NCBI RefSeq assembly: GCF_900109955.1
Contig: NZ_FOJB01000001.1
Location: 2,604,001-2,668,000, forward strand
Length of the DNA: 64,000 bases
From: Aliiroseovarius sediminilitoris
GTDB taxonomy: Bacteria > Pseudomonadota > Alphaproteobacteria > Rhodobacterales > Rhodobacteraceae
Reading direction: 5' to 3'
Part shown: piece by piece, positions 17,336-25,128 of the stretch
Position numbering within the stretch: position 1 is the first letter of the stretch
Layout of the letters: each line of letters starts with the position of its first letter
Made by a program: the position numbers and the translations under genes
Notes under the pieces: model-generated
Database searches by the model: none
Told to the model about the DNA's origin: nothing
The model's input: the letters and a program-made list of their open reading frames with translations, nothing else

Positions 17336-18308
17336 TCTTGTGCGTCATGCCCTGAACGGCCCGACGATGGGCACCCGTTGGTCTGCGCTGTTCCATACCC
17401 CCGCAGGCGCTGACCTGGAACCAATCCGCGCTGCATTCACCGAAAGCGTGGACCTGGTTGACCGCCAGATGTCCACATGGAAACCCGAAAGCGATCTGAT
17501 GCGTCTGAATGGCGCGCCGGTCGGAACATGGGTTTCCGTGCCACCTGAACTGATGGAGGTTCTGGCAAAAGGGCTGGAGATCGGGCGGCTTTCGAATGGT
17601 GCTTTCGATATCGGTATGGGCGATGTCGTCACTGCCTGGGGGTTCGGACCACAAAAGGCAAACCCCAAGGCGATACGCACCACTCTCGGCAAGGCGCGCT
17701 CCCCGACCCACGAGGTTCTTTTGCTTGATCCCGATACGATGAAAGCCCGTAAATTGGCCCCGCTCACGCTGGACCTGTCAGGTATCGCCAAAGGCTATGC
17801 CGTTGACCGCATGATCGCCGTGCTAGGCCGTTTCGAAATCACCAATGCCCTTGTAGGCCTCGACGGTGAAATGCGCGCTTCTGGTGAACGGCCAGATGGC
17901 CAAGCATGGACCGTTGCCATTGAGCGCCCCGACTATGAAACGCGGACACCATTGTCGATCATCGAGTTGACCGATGCTGCTGTCGCCACATCAGGCGATT
18001 ACCGTCATTGGATCGAAGCAGGTAGGAAACGATTCTCACATACGATGGACCCGGCCCGCAGCGGCCCTCTGACGGGGGCGCCTGCATCGGTGACCGTTCT
18101 TGCGAAAACCTGCATGGAAGCAGACGCGTGGGCCACGGCCCTCATGGTTTCAGGGCAGCAGAAGAGCGAGATCTGGGCCAAGGAATTTGGACTAACCGCC
18201 GTGTTTGTCCACCGAGATGGTGACACGCTGCGACAGGCGCATGTCGGAGGATCACATAAAGGCGGCGCTGCGGAGGTTTGCCATACCCGGCAAGTTGGTT
18301 TGCGGTAG
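17316..18308 (+). CDS. apbE: FAD:protein FMN transferase (ApbE family)
   Basis: 330 residues with the family motifs: TMGTRWS, GAFDIGMGDVVTAWGFG, LTLDLSGIAKGYAVDRM, ATSGDYRHW, SHTMDPARSGP and ADAWATAL. ApbE attaches FMN to Thr or Ser of target proteins such as the DUF2271 product. Unlike most ApbE proteins it has no signal peptide or lipobox. The frame cannot be extended upstream to gain one, because 17316 is the first start codon in frame and already lies inside the reductase gene. The enzyme may act in the cytoplasm before export, or a non-standard start may be used. Confidence 0.92.
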   Translation: MTKIPTDLVRHALNGPTMGTRWSALFHTPAGADLEPIRAAFTESVDLVDRQMSTWKPESDLMRLNGAPVGTWVSVPPELMEVLAKGLEIGRLSNGAFDIGMGDVVTAWGFGPQKANPKAIRTTLGKARSPTHEVLLLDPDTMKARKLAPLTLDLSGIAKGYAVDRMIAVLGRFEITNALVGLDGEMRASGERPDGQAWTVAIERPDYETRTPLSIIELTDAAVATSGDYRHWIEAGRKRFSHTMDPARSGPLTGAPASVTVLAKTCMEADAWATALMVSGQQKSEIWAKEFGLTAVFVHRDGDTLRQAHVGGSHKGGAAEVCHTRQVGLR

Positions 18309-18390
18309 GGCAATTGCTTGGCTGACCGCGAGCCCAGCAAGGTGATGTGGCGGGCGTTTGCAAGCAGTTCCATCCAACCAACGCCCGATA

Positions 18391-19512
18391 TCATCCGGAC
18401 AAGCTCATGGAAGGTCGGAACAGGGCAAGGCTTGCCACGAAAAACGCGAGACCCAGTCCTGCCATCAGCGACAGCTCCAGCCAGACCGTGCTGGCTCCGG
18501 CTCCGCGAAACACCACCGCCTTGGCGAAAGCCAGGAAATGGCGCGACGGCAGTGCCATGGTCAGGCGTTGCACGACATCGGGTTGGCTTTCAATTGCCCC
18601 CATACCGCCGGACAGCATGATTATGGGTATGATCACCATGATGACCAACAGCGCGAATTGCGCCATGCTGCGCGCCATCGTGCCCGGGAACATGCCGATT
18701 GCCGCCGCCGCCGCCAGATAGACCGCCGTTCCGGCGAGCAGCAGGGGCACCGATCCGGCCACCGGCACCTGCAACAGCTCTTGCACCACGAAGAACAGCG
18801 ACAGCGTGAAGGCGGCCAGAACGACGACATTGGCAAACACCTTGGAAAGCGCGATTTCGAACGGCGTCAGCGGCATCACCATCAGATGCTCGATGGTGCC
18901 TTGTTCGCGCTCGCGCAGCATCGCCGCGCCGGTCAGTGCAATGGTCAGCAACGATAGCTGATTGAGCAGGGGTGACATCGACTTGAACCAAACCGGATTG
19001 CCATTCGGGTTGAACGCACGGCGCAGTTCCAGCCGCAAGGCGGGTTCGGGTGCATCGGGGCTGCCCGTCAGAGACACGCGGGTTTCAGAGGTCAGGATAT
19101 TGGCGATATAGTCGGCGCCAAGCTGCGCCTGGCTGACCGCCGTCGCATCGACGTCAAGCTGTGCGGCAGGCGCAAGACCCGCGATCACGTCGGCCGCGAA
19201 CCCCGGCGGAAAGCTGAGCACGAACATGATCCGTCCGGCATCCATTTCCGCGGCCATCCGGTCGGGTGCAATTATCACCGGCGGCTGGAACCATGGCGGC
19301 CCAAGGGCATCGGTCAACTGCCGTGTCAGGCCGGAATTATCCTCGTCCAGAATGGCGATCGCGGCGTTGTAAACCGCGTCGCCGGCGCCGCTTGCCTCCA
19401 GCATGACGGCGATAACAAAGGACCAAAGGATCAGCATCACCATCACCGGATCGCCCAGCACGCTTTTCAGCTCCTTGCCCGCAAGCCAGAAGATGTTTGT
19501 CAGCCGCCGCAT
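18391..19512 (-). CDS. ABC-2 type transporter permease
   Basis: 373 residues of the YhhJ/YbhR type. There is one N-terminal helix (MLILWSFVIAVMLEASG), a large extracytoplasmic domain (to about 200), then five helices with the conserved MLREREQGTIEHLMVMPLTPFEI and LSGGMGAIESQPDVV. It is usually paired with a second permease and an ATPase (RbbA/YhiI-like). The ATG at 19512 begins the conserved MRRLTNIFWLAGKEL; the longer frame to 19764 runs into the recombinase remnant. Its upstream partner is truncated (19515-19604), so the transporter is probably not functional as a complete system. Confidence 0.88.
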   Translation of the reverse strand: MRRLTNIFWLAGKELKSVLGDPVMVMLILWSFVIAVMLEASGAGDAVYNAAIAILDEDNSGLTRQLTDALGPPWFQPPVIIAPDRMAAEMDAGRIMFVLSFPPGFAADVIAGLAPAAQLDVDATAVSQAQLGADYIANILTSETRVSLTGSPDAPEPALRLELRRAFNPNGNPVWFKSMSPLLNQLSLLTIALTGAAMLREREQGTIEHLMVMPLTPFEIALSKVFANVVVLAAFTLSLFFVVQELLQVPVAGSVPLLLAGTAVYLAAAAAIGMFPGTMARSMAQFALLVIMVIIPIIMLSGGMGAIESQPDVVQRLTMALPSRHFLAFAKAVVFRGAGASTVWLELSLMAGLGLAFFVASLALFRPSMSLSG

Positions 19513-19514
19513 GT

Positions 19515-19604
19515 TCAGCGCGCCTGCTTGCGCAGGGACAGTGCCGCCAGCAAGGTCAGAACCGGTCCAAAGGCGGCCAGACGCAGCAGGTGGCCTGCAA
19601 ACTC
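19515..19604 (-). pseudogene. C-terminal stump of a second ABC-2 permease
   Basis: The 29 or so codons ending at the TGA (19517-19515), two bases before the next ATG, read EFAGHLLRLAAFGPVLTLLAALSLRKQAR: a membrane helix with a basic tail, the usual end of an ABC-2 permease. Homology stops sharply at about 19604, where recombinase coding on the other strand begins. So this gene was cut by an insertion or deletion. Confidence 0.6.
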
Positions 19605-19847
19605 GGAAAGGCACATCACTACTTTGACTTGATCCGCGCAGGGAAAACCTATGCCGAGATTGCTGCATCCGAAGGCGTATCAAAACCCCGGGTTTACAAG
19701 CTGGTCGATCTGGCCTTCCTGGCGCCGGATGTTGTGCGTGATGTATTTGCCGGTTCTCAACCAACTGGCCTGACGACTGAATAGTTGCTGCGCCACGCTA
19801 TCCCTGCGCTTTGGGATGAGCAAAGAGAAACGTTCCGCACCCTGTAA
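19605..19847 (+). pseudogene. Serine recombinase C-terminal remnant
   Basis: In frame from 19605 the reading is GKAHHYFDLIRAGKTYAEIAASEGVSKPRVYKLVDLAFLAPDVVRD...QPTGLTTE, then TAG at 19782-19784, then LLRHAIPALWDEQRETFRTL to TAA at 19847. The helix-turn-helix and LAFLAPDIV...GxQPxxLT are typical of the C-terminal end of resolvase/invertase-family recombinases. The catalytic N-terminal domain is missing, and the internal TAG probably replaces a Trp codon. It lies beside tRNA-Gln. Confidence 0.72.
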
Positions 19848-20062
19848 AATGCACGGGTTTTGTTTGGACCAGTGCCGCGCGATCCCGACAGCATCAAACA
19901 CACCCAACCGTCGACCGAGCAAATGCCGTTTCCAGACTATTGGCAGAATCCCACCGATTTACGGCATGTTCCGGGTCTGGGATATCCGGACACCCCGAAA
20001 GGCCCCGGAATACACGGACAAAAATCCGAGAAACCGTACTGTTTTGAAATTGTTATGAGTGT

Positions 20063-20137
20063 TGGCTGGGGTGGTAGGATTCGAACCTACGGTACACTGT
20101 ACCAAAAACAGTTGCCTTACCACTTGGCTACACCCCA
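20063..20137 (-). tRNA. tRNA-Gln (anticodon TTG)
   Basis: On the minus strand a seven-pair acceptor stem (TGGGGTG/CACCCCA), D arm (AGCCAAGTGGTAAGGC), anticodon stem ACTGT/ACAGT around loop TTTTGGT (anticodon TTG), T arm with GGTTCGAATCC, discriminator G and encoded CCA. 75 bases including CCA. The recombinase remnant at 19605-19847 lies about 200 bases downstream of its 3' end. Confidence 0.95.
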
Positions 20138-20275
20138 GCAGTGCGCGCTTTCCTAGCCAAAGGCAAAGCAGGGCGCAACCCTAAAATGACCGATCAATAC
20201 CAGAATCGGGATCAGACATTTGACCTTGAGACAAACGGTGGCCGCGCCCATCTGACAGGCCGACCAACTTGTGGG

Positions 20276-21736
20276 TTAGGGTTGTGTCAGCGCCGCAAAG
20301 GCCTGGTCATATACCCCGATCACAGGCTCTTGCCGCAGGATCCTGTCAAAATCGGTGAACACGGTATGAAGGTGCGCTTTGCTTGTGAAACTTTCGCAAA
20401 CCACCACCAGGTTTGGCGTGTTCGAGGAGGCCCGAACCAACGCCCAAGAACCGCTTTCAAGTTGAACGCGCGCGCCGTTGGCGGTCAGTATGTCCACGAT
20501 CTTCTGGCCTGCTATCGTATCACCGCGGAGCTGCATCTGCCGAAAGACGGCCGTTAGCCGTTCAACGACTGTGTATTTCTGATCATCGGGACATGCAGGT
20601 GACAGGGTGGGAGAGCACCAACTGGAAGGCAGTCCGGCGACTATGTCTGAAAGGCACGAGCCGGGTTGATGGTCCATCAAACGACACAGCGCGACCACCG
20701 CACGCAAAGCGCAATCATAGCCGCGCCCGACGGGCGGTCCGAAATAGATGTGACCAGATTTTTCAAATGCAGCCAGCGCGCCTGAAGATCGGAGTTTTTG
20801 CTTCACATGGCTGTGGCCTGTTTTGCAGTATTCAACCGTCGCGCCACATGATGACAGAACAGTGTCGATGGCGAACAAACCGGTGGATTTGACATCCACA
20901 AGAAAATGCGCATCCGGGTGTGCGACCGCTAGATCGCGCGCAAGCAAAAGCCCCAGCTTGTCCGCGAAAACCGCTTCTCCCGTCTCATCGACAATGCCGA
21001 TCCGGTCTCCGTCACCGTCCAATCCAATGCCGAAATCCGAACGGCTTTCCCTGACGGCCTTCCCCATATCGTCGAGCATTTCCAACGCTTCCGGGTTCGG
21101 GTTGTAGTGGGGAAACCTATGATCCAACCGACAATGTCGTTCGACCACATCAACGCCCAAACGGCGCAACAGCGTCGGCGCAAAGGCACCGGCAGTTCCA
21201 TTTCCGGTTGCGCAAACCACGCGCAGGGGGCGCGTGATCGTGTCATTTGCAACCAAGTCGTCAAGATAGGCGTCGCTTACACCGGAAACCGGCGTGATCT
21301 TCCCTCCGTCATTCGCGACAAAATCTCGACCAAGGATGATATCTCTCAATTCCGCCATCTCGTCCCCGCCATGGGTGCAGGGGCGGTCAAACCCGACCTT
21401 GATACCGGTCCAGCCATTTGGGTTGTGGCTGGCAGTCACCATGACGGCTGCGTCCACATCCAGATGGAATTGCGCGAAATAGGCCATAGGGGACAAACAC
21501 ATGCCAATGTCACATACTTGCGCTCCGGTCTGGACAAGACCATCACTCAGCGCTTGTTTCATGGCGGGCGAATAGCTTCGGTGGTCGTGGCCGACAATAA
21601 TCTTGCGCCCGACGTTTCGGCGCGCCATTTGCGTGCCAAGCCCCATTCCGACGGCGGTCATTCCATCCAGATCGATATCCTCAGGATATCGCCAGCGGGC
21701 ATCATATTCGCGGAAGCCGCTTGGACAAATGCGCAT
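20276..21736 (-). CDS. Phosphomannomutase/phosphoglucomutase
   Basis: 486 residues of the alpha-D-phosphohexomutase family. The phosphoserine loop is VTASHNPNGW, the metal-binding loop GLDGDGDRIGI, and the phosphate-binding C-terminal part has VRASSNTPNLVV. It interconverts hexose 6- and 1-phosphates (mannose or glucose) to supply nucleotide sugars for surface polysaccharide. The start overlaps the kdsA stop by one base (TAATG), and it is the last gene of the kpsT-kpsE-kdsA unit. Which hexose it prefers cannot be told from sequence alone. Confidence 0.9.
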   Translation of the reverse strand: MRICPSGFREYDARWRYPEDIDLDGMTAVGMGLGTQMARRNVGRKIIVGHDHRSYSPAMKQALSDGLVQTGAQVCDIGMCLSPMAYFAQFHLDVDAAVMVTASHNPNGWTGIKVGFDRPCTHGGDEMAELRDIILGRDFVANDGGKITPVSGVSDAYLDDLVANDTITRPLRVVCATGNGTAGAFAPTLLRRLGVDVVERHCRLDHRFPHYNPNPEALEMLDDMGKAVRESRSDFGIGLDGDGDRIGIVDETGEAVFADKLGLLLARDLAVAHPDAHFLVDVKSTGLFAIDTVLSSCGATVEYCKTGHSHVKQKLRSSGALAAFEKSGHIYFGPPVGRGYDCALRAVVALCRLMDHQPGSCLSDIVAGLPSSWCSPTLSPACPDDQKYTVVERLTAVFRQMQLRGDTIAGQKIVDILTANGARVQLESGSWALVRASSNTPNLVVVCESFTSKAHLHTVFTDFDRILRQEPVIGVYDQAFAALTQP

Positions 21737-22572
21737 TAAACGCCCCTCAGCGGTCGATCTTTTGCAAGACCGTCAAAGGCGGCCAGATCCGCAATAAGCC
21801 GCGCCATCTGGTCAAGCGGGATCATGTTCGGTCCGTCCGACGGCGCGGTGTCCGGGTCTGGGTGGGTCTCGATGAACACCCCGGCAATCCCCAATGATAC
21901 CGCCGCGCGGGCGAGCACCGGCGCAAATTCGCGCTGACCACCGGATGCGGCCCCCTGCCCGCCAGGCATCTGGACCGCGTGGGTGGCATCCATGATAACT
22001 GGATGGCCCAGCGCCGCCATCTGCGGCAGGCTGCGCATATCGGTGACGAGAGTGTTGTATCCGAAAGAGGTGCCGCGCTCTGTCAACATCACCTGCATGT
22101 TGCCTGAATTGACGATCTTGTCGACCACGTGTTCCATATCCCATGGTGCCAGAAACTGACCTTTCTTGACGTTGATTGGCTTCCCGGTCTGCGCGGCAGC
22201 AACCAGAAGATCTGTTTGACGGCACAAGAAGGCGGGGATTTGAATGGCATCGACGACCTCCGCCACCTCAACACACTGATCGGGCAGATGCACATCCGTC
22301 AGGACCGGCACATCCAGTTCATTCTTGACCGCCGCAAGCACCGCGAGCCCGTCAGCCATTCCCGGCCCCCGCACGCCGGAAAGGGAGGTACGGTTTGCCT
22401 TGTCAAACGATCCCTTGAAGATATAGCCAATCCCACAATCGCGGCAGACCCGTGCCATGTGTTCGGCGATCCGAAGCGCATCATCGCGCCCTTCCAACTG
22501 GCACGGGCCTGCAATAATGGTCAGTGGGCGAAAATTGCCCACATGCACGTCCCTGACGACGACATCCCCCAT
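21736..22572 (-). CDS. kdsA: 3-deoxy-8-phosphooctulonate synthase (Kdo-8-P synthase)
   Basis: 278 residues, the normal length. Motifs include IIAGPCQLEG, YIFKGSFDKANRTS, GVRGPGM, the conserved CRQTDLL, NVKKGQFLAPWDM, ERGTSFGYN and IETHPDPDTAPSDGPNM. It condenses phosphoenolpyruvate with arabinose 5-phosphate. Inside a capsule export operon it probably feeds Kdo into capsule or its linker. It could instead be a duplicate of, or the only, copy used for lipopolysaccharide. It lies one base after kpsE. Confidence 0.95.
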   Translation of the reverse strand: MGDVVVRDVHVGNFRPLTIIAGPCQLEGRDDALRIAEHMARVCRDCGIGYIFKGSFDKANRTSLSGVRGPGMADGLAVLAAVKNELDVPVLTDVHLPDQCVEVAEVVDAIQIPAFLCRQTDLLVAAAQTGKPINVKKGQFLAPWDMEHVVDKIVNSGNMQVMLTERGTSFGYNTLVTDMRSLPQMAALGHPVIMDATHAVQMPGGQGAASGGQREFAPVLARAAVSLGIAGVFIETHPDPDTAPSDGPNMIPLDQMARLIADLAAFDGLAKDRPLRGV

Positions 22573-22573
22573 A

Positions 22574-24295
22574 TCAGGACGACACCTGTTCCCGCAGGAT
22601 CGACGCTGTGATCGACGCCATCAGATACAGGCCTGCAAAAATCAGAAACGCGAGGATCGTATTTTCAAAGGATCTCGGATATGTCGGCTCGTCCGGTGCA
22701 ACCGGGCGCACGCCCAATTCCAGATAGCGAGTTTGCTTGTTCACCTCGATACGGGCAGTTTCTAACTGCTGCAATGATTGCTGCATCAAAGCGGTGCGCG
22801 TTTCCAGATTGATCTGTGCGATCCGCAACCGTCCGCTGACAGAAGCCAAGGATCCGTTCTCACCACCCGTTTCAGTTAGTCTGCCACGCAACTCCGAGAT
22901 CAAGGCTTCCAGTCGCCCGATATCGCCGCGCAGCCCGTCAACCCGAGCTCTGTTGGGGCGTGTGTTATCCAGAAGCTGTTGCAGAGTCAGTCGTTTTTCC
23001 TGCAACTGGCTTTCAAATCCGGTGATCTGTGTCATCAGGGCCGAGGCATCTGACGTCGCATCGAAAACGCCCATTTCTTCCTGTAGGCGCAGGACTTCGG
23101 CCTGGGCTTCCAGCATGTCACGCTCTGCTTTTTCATAGCTTGAAACCGCGCCTTCCATTTGATCCTCGCGCAGTCGCTGCGTCATGTCATCGACGCGCTC
23201 TTCTGCGTAAGATATCAACACTTCGGAAAACTGCGCGCTCTGTTCAGGCGTGGGCGCAACAACCTCCATCTTGACGATGCCTTCGGTTGGGTCGAAGCCA
23301 ATCTTTACGTTTTTCTTGTAAAGCTTATAGGCCTGTTCATTGGTAGCATCGGGGTCAAGGCGCTGGATCGGGTCAATGCGCGTATCCGCAAACACAGATT
23401 TGTAACCAATATCGCCGTCCAGTCTGAGCATCGCATCACGCGAGGTCAGATAACTCTGAACAGTGATACTGTCCTGCGAGGTTGCCAATCCCGATCCGGC
23501 AAACAGACTGCCCAGTCCACTGCCGCCCGCGCCATCCGCCTTTTGTATGACAAACTCTGTCTTCGTCGCATACATTGGCGTCGCATAGTTGTAATAATAG
23601 ATTCCCGCGATGATGGTCGGCAGGAACACAAAAAACGCCAGGCGAACAAACAGCAGACGAAGCTTTCGGCGACGCCGGCGGGCAATATCGATCTGGATTT
23701 CGCGAATGGATCTGGCGCGATCGGCGTCGTCATAGACGTGGTTCGCCGGAAGGTGCGGCATGGGCCGGGTTTGCGGCAGGTTGTTGGACGCCCGACCGCC
23801 GAATTTTCCACCTCCATCGGCCCCGACCAGTTCCAGCATGTTGGACCGCTTGAAAGGATCTATGCCCGCCTGGCGAAGCCGATAGACCGCATCGAAATCG
23901 CTTTCGATCTCAACACCATGTTTTTGGGCAACGCGGCGCGCCATCCTGAGCTGGCGACCGGTCAGCCCCTCTTTCCGGATCGCTTCGATTGCCGCTACCG
24001 CATCATCGTTGGGCGCTTCATCGCTCGGTGCTGCCTTGGTTGAATTTTCGTTGGACACAAACCCTTCTTTCGGAAAGCCGTCTTCCGTGGGCGATTGCGC
24101 CATCTGCTCCATCGGGTTTGGCTCGCGCGGTTGCGCGGAGGAGTTGCCGGACCCGCTCGCCGCCGCCTTGGCCTGACCCGCAGCGGCCTGCACCCGCTGG
24201 GCAAAGACATCTTTGTCTACATGCGCAGGGTCGGATTGCGGCGCGCGCGTCGTTCGGCTGATGCGAAATTTCTTAGCCTTGGGTTTGGTAGTCAT
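22574..24295 (-). CDS. kpsE: Capsule polysaccharide export inner-membrane protein KpsE/BexC type
   Basis: 573 residues. The last 350 are the KpsE/CtrB/BexC polysaccharide co-polymerase: helix LLFVRLAFFVFLPTIIAGIYYY, periplasmic coiled-coil region, and a C-terminal helix (TILAFLIFAGLYLMASITAS). About 210 cytoplasmic residues precede the first helix, rich in Ala, Pro and charged residues and absent from the shorter classical KpsE. The ATG at 24295 lies 23 bases inside the kpsT end. It is expected to span the periplasm and link the ABC exporter to an outer-membrane channel. Confidence 0.88.
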   Translation of the reverse strand: MTTKPKAKKFRISRTTRAPQSDPAHVDKDVFAQRVQAAAGQAKAAASGSGNSSAQPREPNPMEQMAQSPTEDGFPKEGFVSNENSTKAAPSDEAPNDDAVAAIEAIRKEGLTGRQLRMARRVAQKHGVEIESDFDAVYRLRQAGIDPFKRSNMLELVGADGGGKFGGRASNNLPQTRPMPHLPANHVYDDADRARSIREIQIDIARRRRRKLRLLFVRLAFFVFLPTIIAGIYYYNYATPMYATKTEFVIQKADGAGGSGLGSLFAGSGLATSQDSITVQSYLTSRDAMLRLDGDIGYKSVFADTRIDPIQRLDPDATNEQAYKLYKKNVKIGFDPTEGIVKMEVVAPTPEQSAQFSEVLISYAEERVDDMTQRLREDQMEGAVSSYEKAERDMLEAQAEVLRLQEEMGVFDATSDASALMTQITGFESQLQEKRLTLQQLLDNTRPNRARVDGLRGDIGRLEALISELRGRLTETGGENGSLASVSGRLRIAQINLETRTALMQQSLQQLETARIEVNKQTRYLELGVRPVAPDEPTYPRSFENTILAFLIFAGLYLMASITASILREQVSS

Positions 24296-24932
24296 AAAGC
24301 CGTTTCGCTTCTTCCAAAGTTTCAAACATGTACAACTGCCCATCTCGCAGAACCGCCGCTGACTGACAGAATTTTTCAAGTGTCTGCGCCTGGTGCGATA
24401 CGATGATTACCGTTGATTTGACCAGCCTTTCCCGCAGCACATCGCCGGCCTTGCGGTTAAACTGGGCATCGGTGCTTTGCGGCATCCCTTCATCGATCAG
24501 GTAGATATCGAACTCCAACGCCAATAGCAGCGCAAAGGAGAACCGCGAGCGCATCCCGGCGCTATAGGTCGCCACAGGGAAATCATAGTATTCGTCAAGT
24601 TCGCAAAGCCAGCGCGTGAATGCCTCGATGTAATCCGGGTCAAGGCCATAAATCTTCGCAATGTAGCGCGCGTTTTCCTTGGCGGACAACTTGCCAACCA
24701 CACCGCCCATGAACCCGAGAGGGAAGGAAATCCGGCAACCGCGCCGGATCTCGCCCTCATCCGGTTTTTCAAGCCCTGCCATCATATTGATGAGTGTGGT
24801 CTTGCCCGTCCCGTTGGGTGCAAGAATGCCCAAAGAATTCCCCAGCTCAACCCGGAAGGACACATCGTCCAGGATGACTTTGCGTTGTTGTCCTGTCCAG
24901 AACGACTTGCTGACATTATCGAACTCGAGCAT
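24273..24932 (-). CDS. kpsT: Capsule polysaccharide ABC exporter ATP-binding protein KpsT type
   Basis: 219 residues from the ATG at 24932 (a GTG at 24947 is possible). Walker A is APNGTGKTT and the signature-like motif TYSAGMRSR, as in KpsT and CtrD rather than LSGGQ. Walker B is FDIYLIDEG, followed by the H-loop VSHQAQ. It energises capsule polysaccharide export with a KpsM permease, but no kpsM lies in this operon. It is first in the unit kpsT-kpsE-kdsA-phosphomannomutase. Confidence 0.9.
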   Translation of the reverse strand: MLEFDNVSKSFWTGQQRKVILDDVSFRVELGNSLGILAPNGTGKTTLINMMAGLEKPDEGEIRRGCRISFPLGFMGGVVGKLSAKENARYIAKIYGLDPDYIEAFTRWLCELDEYYDFPVATYSAGMRSRFSFALLLALEFDIYLIDEGMPQSTDAQFNRKAGDVLRERLVKSTVIIVSHQAQTLEKFCQSAAVLRDGQLYMFETLEEAKRLYDYQTQG

Positions 24933-24961
24933 TGGGTGCCCCGGCACTGCTTTCGCCTAAC

Positions 24962-24975
24962 GCTTGTACACAAGC
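24962..24975. promoter_or_regulatory. Palindrome upstream of kpsT
   Basis: GCTTGT-AC-ACAAGC is an inverted repeat of six bases per arm, 30 bases upstream of the kpsT ATG. It may be an operator of the capsule unit. No matching copy was noticed elsewhere in the window. Confidence 0.3.
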
Positions 24976-25128
24976 TTTCTTAATGATGCGCTATAATTGC
25001 TCACTTGGGCATCATTATGTCGAAGACCACCATCGCACATCAAGGATTAGCGGGGGAATGCGGGTAGATGGTCTTCGAATGGTCACGGGGCGGGTGTCTC
25101 CGGCCCGATGGGGCCGGAGCGAGAGGCC

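Noticed and set aside
18318-18957. Plus-strand open frames opposite the ABC-2 permease
   Set aside because: Low-complexity His/Gln/Arg-rich translations typical of antisense reading; no start signals.
25098-25119. Hairpin after nhaA (CTCCGGCCC/GGGCCGGAG) as a terminator
   Set aside because: The stem is strong but no T run follows on the minus strand, so it is not called as an intrinsic terminator.
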